Below are positions 1-10,684 of a DNA stretch of 64,000 nt, piece by piece. Each line of letters begins with the position of its first letter. Position 1 is the first letter of the stretch. Position numbers and translations under genes: made by a program. Source of the DNA: Sordaria brevicollis. Lineage: Eukaryota; Ascomycota; Sordariomycetes; Sordariales; Sordariaceae. A model generated the notes under the pieces. It was not told where the DNA came from. It saw nothing but the letters and a program-made list of their open reading frames with translations, and ran no database searches. The DNA is taken from the NCBI GenBank assembly GCA_033439795.1, contig JAUTDP010000007.1, forward strand, positions 682,001 to 746,000, read 5' to 3'.

Positions 1-280
1 GGAGGGTTTGGCGAACGGCAGGCGCCTGCTTGCGCGCAGCGCGGCGGGTCACCGCGGTGTGAAGCTGGAGCCTACGGCCCCTGGCGGTACTGATCTCATT
101 CCTATCTTGTGCCTCAACACGTGGGAGCACGCGTGGCTCCGCGAGTACGGAACCGGTGCTGGTGGCTTGGGCGGCAAGCTCGCGTATGCGCAGAGCTGGT
201 GGAACGCGATCGATTGGGCCAAGGTTGAGGAGGAGGCGAGGTTGGAGAACAAGGTTTTGTCGGGTGTTGATTCCGCTTAA
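1..280 (+). CDS. Mitoribosomal small-subunit protein of SOD fold (mS42/mS43 type), 3' end only
   Basis: The frame is open from the left edge and stops with TAA at 278-280, so only the C-terminal part of the protein (about 90 residues) is present. It carries the C-terminal domain of the Fe/Mn superoxide dismutase family: a [14 protein letters not shown] block followed by [11 protein letters not shown], where true dismutases have DxWEHAYY and the WW/IDW helix. The metal-ligand Asp that precedes WEH in active enzymes is Asn here, while the His is kept. Fungal mitoribosomes contain two catalytically dead SOD-fold proteins (mS42 and mS43; yeast Rsm26 and Mrp1), which fits a lost ligand and a role in the mitochondrial 37S subunit. 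Which of the two it is cannot be told from the fragment. A divergent active dismutase is the less likely alternative. Confidence 0.7.
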   Translation, partial: EGLANGRRLLARSAAGHRGVKLEPTAPGGTDLIPILCLNTWEHAWLREYGTGAGGLGGKLAYAQSWWNAIDWAKVEEEARLENKVLSGVDSA

Positions 281-3200
281 GTGGGGGATGGATGAGAGGA
301 GAAAGTGAGAGGAGTGAGGGACTTGGCTGCGGAATGAAGAAAGAAGGCTTGAAATGCTGAAGCTTCGATTCGCTGTGGTTCTGACAAACTGCTCGAAGAC
401 TACTCTCTTCTCACAGCGAGTCTTATCACGCCTACTGTCGCGAAAATCACTTCGATGATCGCGGTTACCTTTTGTCCAGCTCGGTCTTTCCGTGAGGAAG
501 AGGGAACCGGGTGCGACGGAAGAATGTCATGGACGGTTACGGTTACTATCTGTCTAACTGTACTCTTTGTGTATATGGAACCGCGGAGGGATATAGGAGG
601 GGGAGGCAAAAATGTATTCTGTACGATAAGATAGGATAGCATGACGCTGCGGACTGGCCGGGAAAATGAGAGGACAAAGGAAAGTTAAAACCATGGTCCA
701 ACCTTCGTATAAGTGTTGTCATTCTTCCAAGCATATTGACGTTGTGCCGGGAGAGTGGGATACGTCGCTTTTTGAGGGTATATGTAGGAATATACACGCC
801 GGATTACTATACGAGGTCTGACTTAACGAAGTAGACTACTTATACGATTGTAGTCATACACTTGCACGAATTTCCTCAAAAAAAAGTAGCTCACGATCTC
901 GCCAATCCCAGAGCTAGCTAGTACTCACTCTACCTTCTTACGCGCAACAACCACACGTCACTCATCTAGTCACTGTCGTCCTTACGACCTGCTCAAGTCG
1001 CTAGCTAACCACCGATAGACTGGTCAATCGTTGCCAGAGTATATCCATTTATTGATCTATCCTTACCAGTTCCAAGTGTTTTGTTTTCCTGTCAGCGATA
1101 ACCAACAGATCATATGCCTGCCTACCAGACTGTCTGGCTAGCAGGCTGAGACTCGACTGTTTCAACTCGGGCGCAATAAGCTTTTATCGTGCTCTATTAG
1201 GGTACCTTAACCCGAGTACAGAAGTGAGCGCCTGAGACGAGGAAGGGAGGTTCCTTTCTACCGGTATCGTCGTCCCGATTGCTATGCTATGCTATGCTTG
1301 CCATGCCATGCCACGCTATGTGTCGACTTGGTCTGTAACACGTGTGTTTGTCTCCTCTTGTCTTGTTTCTGTGATATGGTGCGTTCAGCTTTGTTTTGTT
1401 CATGTTCTGTCTTGTCTTGGAGGTTCGATCTTTTTAAATGGACGACGATGATTTTTTCCCTTCAAGTTGTTGGTGACAATAATAGAGTCGGTCTTTCAAT
1501 TGTTATCATCTAAGAAAACATGGAAAGTCAATTGTCAGTGGCCGCTATTGCCACGGTAGGGAATAAATCATATTTACAGTAGAGGAACATGTATCTCCAC
1601 CACAAATGTGTTTCTGCGAGTGTAATTTTTAGTTGGGCTCAGCGCTCTTCAACATGTACCACATGTGTCAACGTCTTGTCAAACTTGTCAGACTCACTTC
1701 TTTGTCAGACCATACGTTGCTTAACTACTATTCAGTGAAGTAACACAATTATCCCGGTTTTCGATTCAGAAAGGAAAGTGATATGCCATGGACTCATGGC
1801 TGCCCTGGCATACGTAGATGGCTGAATCAACTCGAGTTAGTCAAGCTTCAACCGTAAGCGATACAATAACGCTGTTATCATGATTCTTTTCATTCCCTCT
1901 TCGACTTAACAGGCTGATGCTAGTAGCTCATATGCGAGCCCAGATCACTTGATTGATATATGATCAATAAATGCACATGGATATGTTGGTACGTGGTGCG
2001 ATGGGTGTATCTTTTGAGGATCTGTAGCAGAGAACCGGGTAGGGAAAATTGAGTTTTCACACTCTGGCCCTGAGTTCTCATGCCGTCTCGTAATGTGGAC
2101 GAGGTCTACAATTTGAACATCTTGCCCAAATGAGGTGTCAATACCATTTTCACGACCTTTCGTCTTGTGAAACCATAAACTCTTGCCATTTTTTCCCTTT
2201 CGTGTGAAGCATAACGTGGTGAACGGGCCGCACCTCGTTTTCTAGCTTGTCAATCACTCAAACCGATGCGTTTGTGTTACCAAGTCTGCCATGTTATGAG
2301 GAAAAGAAGTTTGAGACACATGATCGCCTGGTGATCTGCTGGGTCGTGTATCTCAAACGACGATGGCTTATGTGTGGTTATTTTACTAACCGAAGCCAGT
2401 CATGGACTTGCCTGCCCATGGAGCCACGCTTCGCTTGTGTAGATGATCAAGATCGACAATCCCCTGGACGAGTACGAGCAGATTGCCCAAAGCGGGATGA
2501 CGGAGTTCGTCCAGGTATCGCACAGACTTTTGAAGTTTTCAAAAAATAAAATTCGTTGAAGAAGGTTGTAGGAAAAGGGGGTGTAAGTGTGAAGTCGTAA
2601 ACCGAGAGGTCTGGAAGAATCTTTGACAATGTTACAAGAATAGGGTGTGCTTGGCTTCGCCTTACGACGGATATAACGGCAACGGAACAATAACCAATAT
2701 ATTGACCCCCGCAGTTTCCAAAAAGCTTATTCGACTCGATGGGACTTCTGGACCTTGTTTTACTGCCCTCCTTTTAGAGATGAAACTTGGTTCCTGGGTC
2801 GTTGGACACTTGCCTGGGTTTGGGCTTTCATGGTTCGATGTTTGGCGTGTGTTTGGGTACCGAGCATTTGATCTTGATTCCACTAGGAACATGTCGATCG
2901 CCGGGAAACTCTAGGCAGAGAAATAAAACAACAAGCTCTCGGAAAGCAAAAAGCCATCTGCGAAGAAAACTTACAAGATGTCAGAATGATGAATTGCATA
3001 GGGTGCGTCGATATGGCCAGTATCTCCGTCCATCCACTCACATGGCCGGATTTAACTTCCCCGGTGTGCCCCGTCCCAAGCTTTCGGAGAGGGTGATGAA
3101 TGCGAGCGGACTAAAGCGTCGGATCCGAAGCCTCACCTGGCTGAATATTTGAGGCGGAGCAAGCAACACCCCTCTCGTCCAGTTGACGGCGGAAGATCAT

Positions 3201-4180
3201 GATGTTTTGTCAAGACAGATGTTGGACGCATATGTATGCAATGGAATGGAAACCTTTCGATATAATGAGGAAAGAATAGTCAGCTTGAAAGCCAGTCTTG
3301 ATTCGATCGGCATCTCCATCAATAGAAGCCAGCCCGCTCAGCTTCGGGTGCAAAGTCGAGTCTTCCCGTAACCTGACCCCTTCCTTCCCCAGTCCCCATT
3401 TCCCCATCGAAGCCCCTCTTTGTCGTGTGCCCCTATCACGGAATTTTCAGAGTGACCAGTCAGTTTAGCAGGAATGTACATGATTGCGCCTGCCCTGTTC
3501 TGAAATGTGAAGAAACATCAGACACCATTGAAGGAGGGGCAGAGGGAAGCGAAGGGAAGGTGCAAGCGACGGGGCTTCCGTTATATGCACCATGCTTTTG
3601 TTCTGCTGTGATGGTCTGCGGGAGCTGGGCTGTCGTCCGCTTTCTCTTTTCAACTGCAGTGTCTGACGATTCCGTAGCAGTTTGTTTCCCAAGTTTAGGT
3701 AGATAGCTCGGACACTTCACCTTGCCTTCACCCCCTTTCTTCAGCTGCGATATGTCTCTGAAAAGGCGGCACATGCACGCATAGCGACAATTTGTTGTTC
3801 GCTTCGGAAAAGGCCTACGAAAACAAAAGAAATGTGAGAGAAACAAGTGAACAACAAAGCAAGACGGCAGCGGGGCAGTGTGCAGCCGAATAGAAACATG
3901 ATTGACGATGGAACGTCGGGAAGACGTTTCCGTGGGAGTGGGTGGGTGTGAAGACGCTGCAAACGCACGGACAACGGTCCCTATAGACTAGGCATATGTA
4001 ATAATAAAACCACGCTAGACTGTGCTCGGGGTGGATGCCAAAAGACGTCAACTCGAAGAAAAGAAAGCTGCGCCTGTAGCCGACACCTGAAAATCACTGG
4101 CATCCCCCCGGCGAGCGGCGAGCGGGCTGCGCTCCGGCTCCAACCATCCAGTTCCGGACAGCTGGAGTCAGTTTGGTTTG
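281..4180. other. Gene-poor intergenic region
   Basis: I see no supportable gene in these 3.9 kb. Open frames stay at or below about 130 codons, overlap on both strands and show no recognisable motif. The first few hundred bases presumably hold the 3' UTR of the mitoribosomal gene. A short pentamer-like repeat (GCTAT/GCCAT units) lies near 1,280-1,320. Base composition is ordinary, with no RIP signature. Confidence 0.5.
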
Positions 4181-5641
4181 GTTTGTCTTGTCTCAATCAA
4201 TTCGTTAGGTTGTTCGAAAGCGACCCGAGTCCAGTCCAGTCAACCAAAGTTTCGATTCCATCGCTCGCAATCGCTCGCAATCGCTTCCATCTCCCATCCA
4301 CAGCCAGCATCTCTTATCCCCCTTCCCGCCTTCCGCTTGTCTTGTCCCGTCCGTCGCTCGGTTCGGTCGGTCTTTCTGTGGTCGAGGTCTCTCTGCACTT
4401 CCGCCGTGCCTGCCTCTATTCTGCCTGCGCAGACTCTCCGCTGCGCTGCAATCTGCACACTGCACTCGCCGTTCCCGTTTTCTTGGCTCCACGCTCAGAT
4501 CTTGGCTCTTTTCCCAGCTTCCCGTCACTCTTTCCCTGCAACAGCACCTCACAGCGACAGCAGACAGTGCAACCAGCCAGAAAGGCCCTCACAGCATCCA
4601 CGGCATCTTCGAAAGCGGGTTGATTGGGAATTGGCAACCACGGCATTGAAGCGAAAAGCGAGGTTCCGACTTCAAACTTGACTTCTCACCACAAGCCAAC
4701 TTCAACCTCGACGGGCCCGCCAACTTTAGGTTGTCGCCAATTTTCCCCCGACTTCATTAGTACCGACCACTACCCTGAAAATCCCACTGCAGTCTTAAAG
4801 CAGTCCTTCCCCTAACGCCTTCCATCGCCCGACTGCTCGTCCTTGTTTTCGCCATCCGACCAATCTCAATCTCAATCTCCCTCTTCTTTCAACCTCACCA
4901 GCAGCAACAGCAGCAGCAGCAGAAGCGACAACCCTTTTTCTTCCCCGGCATTTCCTCGCAAAAAACTGGCTGTTTTGCGGATGCCATAGAACCCGGAGCC
5001 GAAGGGCCGCTGTAAACCCTTCGAAATGCCCGACAATGTCCATGTGTGAGTGGTCGCTCTCCCTTTTTCCCCCTATAATTTCAAGGAACCCCGAAAAGCA
5101 GCCCCCCTCTCCGCTTCCGCTTCGATGCTCCTGAGGCTATCACCTCTTGGCAAGCCAAGCCTCGCCAAGCCTGGGGAAACGAGCACCATCTGTTGCCGCC
5201 ACGGGCGCACACCTCCAACGACTTGGTGATACCATCAAACAATTGTTGACGATCTATTTACTGACACGACTACTGTTACAGCTGTCGATGAGATTCGGAA
5301 TGTCGTGTACGTTGTTCCTTTCTTCTCGCTTGTGGACCATCCGGCACCCCCATTCTTTTCCACCCTTCATTCCTGCTCAACCCACTCCAAGTGGACCCTT
5401 GGCTGGAGCTTCCCCTTCCCAAGCCTAGCCAAGTTCCAACTCTGCCTCGTTTCCTCAGTCGCCAAGTTCGATCGCCAAGATCTCATCTTGCATCTCGGTC
5501 CAGAGCCTCATCGCCTCGGTCGCGATGGCTTCACTATTGATGGATCGCTACGGCACCAGCTTTAGCCCCGAGATCGCGAGCTTTCCTGCAGCTGGATGAC
5601 GCCTCCTTGGAACTGTCCTAGCTAACCTGACTCACATGTAG
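4181..5641 (+). promoter_or_regulatory. Probable long 5' leader and first intron(s) of the RING gene
   Basis: This stretch is pyrimidine-rich on the + strand, has short tandem repeats (TCGCTCGCAA twice near 4,260-4,283; a CAG-rich run near 4,900-4,922) and precedes the first well-supported coding exon at 5,642. An ATG at 5,026 is followed after 20 nt by a GTGAGT donor at 5,046, whose phase fits the exon at 5,642. An ATG at 5,288 near a GTACGT donor at 5,307 does not fit in phase unless a weaker GT is used. The first coding exon is therefore unresolved. A CTAAC branch-like site and a TAG acceptor just before 5,642 support splicing into that exon. Confidence 0.4.
4899..4922. repeat. CAG-rich trinucleotide run in the leader
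   Basis: Imperfect CAG units (CAGCAGCAACAG then CAGCAG repeats) lie in the presumed leader of the RING gene. They are not in a supported coding frame. Confidence 0.7.
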
Positions 5642-7380
5642 CCTGTTACTCAGCAATCCAGCCTGGCGCGGTGGAACGACTATTTCGAACACCCTTATCA
5701 GAAACGTCACGGCTTTATCAGTACGTTTGATGGCTTTCCTTGCTGGTGTCACTGGGACCCCTCGTTGACTCGTTGTCAATAGCACAAACTCACAGTATCG
5801 AACCGATTCGCCGAGAATGTGACGGTCCTGGCATCCAAGTATGCAGCAACCCAGAATGGCGTCATCCAGGGTCTCCTATACGTCCCCGACCTCTCTCAAA
5901 AGAGCCCATGTGTGGACAACTTGACGGCGTACATACCGGAAACCGCTACTCGTCGTGCCCACCTTCCACCCAGTAATATCAACCTTATTGCGCTCGCTCC
6001 CTGGATCAACGCCAAGTGTGCCAGGCACTTCTTGGTCTCCGCTCGCAAGGACCCAGTACGAGGTCTTATCTTTTACAAGCCCGACAACTCAACCGATAAA
6101 CCTTCCAAGGGTAGTTCAGATGATTGGGATATCGGAGACGGTGGGAATTGGAGAACTCAGACAGGCTATCCCATCTTCGCCATGTCGGGTGCCGCTGGTC
6201 AGCAAGCCATGGACCAGCTGAGCATGTACTCGGGTAACGTGTCAGAAATACCGTTTGGCGATCAAATCACCGAGCTGTATAATCCTAGCTCGGGCGACTT
6301 CGTGCGCGTATGGACCGAACTATCCGTTTCAACCGACAGAGATCTGCCTGGGATATGGGTCTACGTCCTGATCATCATCGGCGTTCTCCTGGGCGCCATC
6401 ATTGGGACATCGCTTCTGATGCATTTCATCCAAGCCAGGCGTCGCGCATCCCTTCGCAGACGAGTTATCTCCGGCGAGGTCAACCTAGAACGAATGGGCA
6501 TCAAGCGACTAAGAGTGCCTGTGGACCACATCGACACATTCCCTCTCTTCACGTATCATTACGAGCCGGACAGCATAAGTACGCCAACTTCGCCGAGGTC
6601 CTTGCGCCCGGACAGGCCCAGGAGAGGCAGTCGAACTCTGTCGGAACCGCTAACCGCCCAGTCTATTTCTGGGTTGACCGTTGCGATGTCAGAAAAAGCA
6701 CCCAGCACCGTTGCAACCGACTATCAGCCTGCATGCGCAATATGCTTGGAGCCGTACCAAAACCGAGTCACGGTTATCCGAGAGCTTCCCTGTGGTCACA
6801 TTTTCCATACGCAATGCATCAACGAATTCCTCAGCGAAAATAGCTCGTTATGTCCGATATGCAAAGCCTGCATGCTGCCCAAGGGGTATTGCCCGAAAAT
6901 AACCAATGTGATGGTACGGCGAGAACGGGCGGTGCGACGATTACGAGACCGAATAACAGTCGAGGATTCTTGTTCGGAATACGAAATGGTTGACCAAGGA
7001 AAACCGATTCGGGGAGGCAAGGGTCTCAAGGGCCTACTAGGCGGAGGGGGAGATGATCACAAACCCACGGATGCAGCAACGATTGCTACGACTCGATCCA
7101 AGAGATCTACGAGGCAGACCTCTACTCAGCGTGCCGGACGTACGAAGCAACAAAAACAGACGGGAAACAACAGTAATGGTAATGTGCAGGGTGGCATTCC
7201 TCCTGAACTCAAGAGGAAGCGGATGCGGGAACTGGCTGGCGGCTCTGACATTGACGACGGAGAGTCACAAGCACCAGGCTGTAAGTTGATGACCATGTTT
7301 TTCAGTAATGAAAGAGACGAGACTAACCCGATCGCTCAACAGGGGAGAGATTACGACGCAAAGTGTTCCCAGGCTTCTAG
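5642..7380 (+). CDS. PA-domain, single-pass membrane RING-H2 E3 ubiquitin ligase (5' end unresolved)
   Basis: Exons are 5642-5720, 5783-7280 and 7343-7380. The introns have GTACGT and GTAAGT donors and TAG/CAG acceptors, and the last contains CTAAC. Splicing the last intron gives the ending PGWERLRRKVFPGF with stop TAG at 7378-7380, instead of a longer unspliced tail. About 537 residues are visible. The N-terminal part resembles a lumenal protease-associated (PA) domain with N-glycosylation sequons (NVT, NLT). One transmembrane helix lies at 6350-6430, followed by a basic RRRASLRRR stop-transfer. A C3H2C3 RING runs from 6734 to 6862 (CAICLEPY, CGHIFH, CPIC). The tail is rich in Lys, Arg, Gln and Asn. 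This is the PA-TM-RING layout of endomembrane ubiquitin ligases, with the RING in the cytosol; the substrate is unknown. The exon with the start codon, and any signal peptide, lies upstream and was not fixed. Confidence 0.85.
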
Positions 7381-8986
7381 GAACAGCCGATGGATGTCTC
7401 GGCTTCGACCCGCACTCGGCTGACGATGGATAACAAGAAGAGTTCTCTAGAGCTCGTGGAGAAACGAACCAACAGGTGGTACAATAACTTGCATCCACCA
7501 CCTCCAGCAGTTGTTGGAAAGAGTGGAAGGAGTATGGAATAAGGCGATATGGAAATGATACCCCCTTTTCGCATGTTTTGACAGATTCACACACAAATAT
7601 GGTGATGGGCATAGAGAAGAGCATTTGTAACGGGTTTTCGGTCTCGGCGTTCCTACATAATCATTTAGTGGCATTTATGTCTATAGACACTACTATTTAC
7701 CTCTATGGAGGGGATATGCACTGAGGACGTTCCCAGGGATCTTGTACTAGAATGATGATGTCCAATTTGAAAAGAAGGCACCGCGCATCTTGACGATCCG
7801 GTGATTCATGTGTACTTCAGCTCATAGTGTCTGGCACTTGTCGGCACTTGTAAAATCTCGGCTTTCTATCCGGTCTTGATCTTCGATCTCATAATTTAGC
7901 GCATGAACAGGTTTCATTTCACCCACGTGTATGCAGCTTGCGTCTCAACCTTTCCGGCGTCAAGCCCATACTCACACATGCTTTACCATGTATCCTAGAA
8001 TGTCAACCATGACGGCAGGCGCCAGCACATGTTCAGATCTGCGGTTTCCAACCGGTACTGATCTTCTCTCTCATCTACCACATGGGTATTGCATCTACCC
8101 ACTCATAACTACCCGTACCCATTATCAAGCCACTAATCCGATGTGGCTTAAACCCCGTCTCTTCCATCTTTTGTCCATCTCTGTCCAGTACCGCATAGAA
8201 GCGTCCTCGTTATGACACACACAGATGCACAATGGCCATGTGATGAATGGGATCGAGGTCGAAGCACAGATCCCAGGTGTGCCAACATGCTTACCCATCA
8301 CAAGCCCCTGAAAGAGTCAGCCCAAGCTCGTATGCGCGGCGAGAAGGGAAATTCGAAAAAATAGAACGCAAAAGCAATATCGAGGTACTAGAATAAAGAC
8401 TAAATACGCGATGAATTAACTAGGTACAGAAAAAGCACAATATGCATTCTACGGGGGGTATCAAAAATGACGCTGGAAAATATTATGGAAAACTGCCGCC
8501 CTCTCCCCTTTGTCTCCTTATCTTCCATTCCCTTAATCGTCTTTTCTCCTCACAAGCCAGTTGTGAGATAACAACGTCCTGTATCATTCCATCCCCTTTC
8601 CTATATGTAAATGCAACGCACGAAGCCTTCCTCCTCCTATTTATGCAATCCTGTGCATCCCGTCTTTCTCCAAATGCAAGTTGAATGCATGATATGACAT
8701 GACATGGAAAGGAAAATGAATGAGTGTGTGTAGAGAGAGAGAGGCACCAGACCCAGCCCGCTGTCAAACTCCCTAGGCATGATTTTCTAACGTCCCGTAC
8801 CAATGCGTTTTGCTTCCCGTAAATGCAAAGAACAGTGAATCGGACAGAAAAGGGGGGAAAGAGTGTGTAAGAAATAGATGAGTGTTTGCATGCATGCCCG
8901 TGTAATTTCCACCCGGTTTGGTCAATGTGTCAAACCACGACGCTCTCATTCACTTCCCGCGTTGCCAACTATCCCTTCCAGACAGC
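7381..8986. other. Convergent intergenic region
   Basis: This lies between the 3' ends of the RING gene (+) and the cysteine-rich membrane protein gene (-), so it should hold both 3' UTRs. Frames are short (at most about 120 codons) and unconvincing. A GT/GA dinucleotide run lies near 8,720-8,745. Nothing else stands out. Confidence 0.5.
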
Positions 8987-10684
8987 TTAGAGATATCTGC
9001 TACTTGGCATGCTCCCCGCCCCCGGTACCTGCGGTCCCAACAACCCAGCCGGAGTCTTGGGCGTAGGCGGGACGTATTTAGCGCCTCTCGCCACAGCACC
9101 CAAGTCGGCTTCCTCCATCATGGCCGTGAAGGTCGTTACGGGTCTTGTCTGGCCGTGATGAGGATCGTGCTTCTCGGGGTTGAAAGGGTCGTAGTCATCC
9201 GTGTTGTAGGGAGCGGTAGTAGTGTTGTTATTATTGAGATATGGGTAAGTGCTGTTGGTGTTGATGAACCTGGAGTAAGTGTTGTTATTGTTGTTGTTGG
9301 CGCTGGAATCAGACTTGTTCTTTGCGGCAAGCCGCTCCGGCGTCAACGTACGCGGATCAGCGAACACGTTGATAGTCGCTCCGCTGTTTCCGCGCGGGCT
9401 CTCTTGTCCGCTTCCGCTTGTTGCGCCCCACGGCGTGATGGGTGGCGTGGTGTAGCCGGGTCGGCCGCCTGCTGGTGGCGGAGGCGAGTTGTTTCGACTG
9501 CTCGTGCCGGTGTAGGCTGATGGACCAGGGACGTGACTACCACTAACATTACGCCCGTAACCACCGTAGGCTATGCTGCTATCATGACCCTCGGACGGAG
9601 TTTTGGCCCGGCTATTGTTACGGCTGTGCTGGTTTGGAGACCCACGGGGCGGAGTGTCGAAGGGGTTAACGTTACCCGCTACTGCTTGGAAATCAGAGTC
9701 GGGGCGGCGGTGTGACTGGGCTGAGACGGAACGGTTGAAGTCCGTTCGGATGGTGTCCTCGGCAACAATGGGGTTACTGATGATGTTGCCGAAGGAGGAT
9801 GTAGATCGGTTCAGGCGCGGTTTCTCACCATGACCATGGTGACCGTGGCCGGCTCCAGCTCCGGGATCCTTGGCTTTGCGCTTGCGAATGCAGCAGAACC
9901 AGAAGGCGAACAACGCGCCGATGAAAGCCACGATCACACCTGTAATCACGCCAGCGATGACGGCAGTAGGACTTCCTCCGCTCTTCTCTTCGGGCTCTTC
10001 TTGCTCGGGTTTCCCGCTTTCGACGGGCTTTGCGCTCCCGCCACTCGCTGCAGGCTTGCTCGATTCCGTAGGCTTGTCGCTTGCTCTCGGATTCTCGGTG
10101 GCTGTTGGCTTATCGGTTCCTGCAGAGGACTCGGGCACAGAAATGATGGATTCGGATTCTGTCTGGGTGGGTTGAGGAATGCTAATTGGCGCTTGAATTG
10201 CCGTTGTGATTGGGCTTGGCGGTGCCTTGTTCGTCAACTCCTGAGGAGTTTTTGACTGATCCGCGTTCCTTAGGCAGACACCATGAGTGTTGCAAGAGTA
10301 GCCCCACGGACAGCATTTATCGTCACACTTCCTCATGGGGACATCAAGAACAGTGGATTTAAGTTCTGCGTCAGGATGCTCCGCCGGATCCTGCTTGCGA
10401 ATGTCGCAGGAAATCGGTTGAATCGAGGAGCAGTCCTGTCCTTCTTTGCAGCACATGACCGCAGTATTTCCGGCCAAAGGAATGCATGTTGTTCCGGCCG
10501 GACAGCAAAAGTTATCGGGCAAACCGGCCTGGGGGCATTTTGAAAAGCCCTCTGCCGCACATGTTGAATCTGATTGTCGTAGGAATAGATGGCTAGCTGG
10601 TATGGCTGAGACTGTAGTCGCGCTCCAGGCGACAACAAGTAGTAGTGAGCCTGCTCGCTGTAGTAGTCGCCGCGGCCCCGGCAT
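8987..10684 (-). CDS. Cysteine-rich type I single-pass membrane protein, sensor-like, function unknown
   Basis: A single uninterrupted frame of 565 residues begins at an ATG at 10,684. Residues 1-28 form a signal peptide (basic start, LLLVV core, VSA before a likely cleavage site). Residues 42-137 hold about 14 cysteines, including three CC pairs (NFCCPAG, MCCKEG, DKCCPWGYSC). A Ser/Thr/Pro/Lys-rich stalk follows to about 235, then one transmembrane helix at 240-264 and a basic FCCIRKRK stop-transfer. The cytosolic tail of about 300 residues is Ser/Pro/Gly/Asn-rich with poly-Asn runs near residues 470-500. This is the layout of fungal cell-surface glycoproteins and wall-stress-sensor-like proteins, but the cysteine pattern is not a WSC domain that I can confirm. 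Surface sensing or wall anchoring is an inference. The gene diverges from the reductase gene about 2 kb away. Confidence 0.85.
   Translation of the reverse strand: MPGPRRLLQRAGSLLLVVAWSATTVSAIPASHLFLRQSDSTCAAEGFSKCPQAGLPDNFCCPAGTTCIPLAGNTAVMCCKEGQDCSSIQPISCDIRKQDPAEHPDAELKSTVLDVPMRKCDDKCCPWGYSCNTHGVCLRNADQSKTPQELTNKAPPSPITTAIQAPISIPQPTQTESESIISVPESSAGTDKPTATENPRASDKPTESSKPAASGGSAKPVESGKPEQEEPEEKSGGSPTAVIAGVITGVIVAFIGALFAFWFCCIRKRKAKDPGAGAGHGHHGHGEKPRLNRSTSSFGNIISNPIVAEDTIRTDFNRSVSAQSHRRPDSDFQAVAGNVNPFDTPPRGSPNQHSRNNSRAKTPSEGHDSSIAYGGYGRNVSGSHVPGPSAYTGTSSRNNSPPPPAGGRPGYTTPPITPWGATSGSGQESPRGNSGATINVFADPRTLTPERLAAKNKSDSSANNNNNNTYSRFINTNSTYPYLNNNNTTTAPYNTDDYDPFNPEKHDPHHGQTRPVTTFTAMMEEADLGAVARGAKYVPPTPKTPAGLLGPQVPGAGSMPSSRYL

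Noticed and set aside
4178..4681. Two overlapping frames of 146-167 codons before the RING gene
   Set aside because: They are Ser/Pro/Leu-rich translations of a pyrimidine-rich leader, in competing frames and without a motif.
8918..10255. Plus-strand frames of 140-200 codons opposite the cysteine-rich membrane protein
   Set aside because: They are antisense shadows; the minus frame has signal peptide, cysteine pattern and membrane helix.
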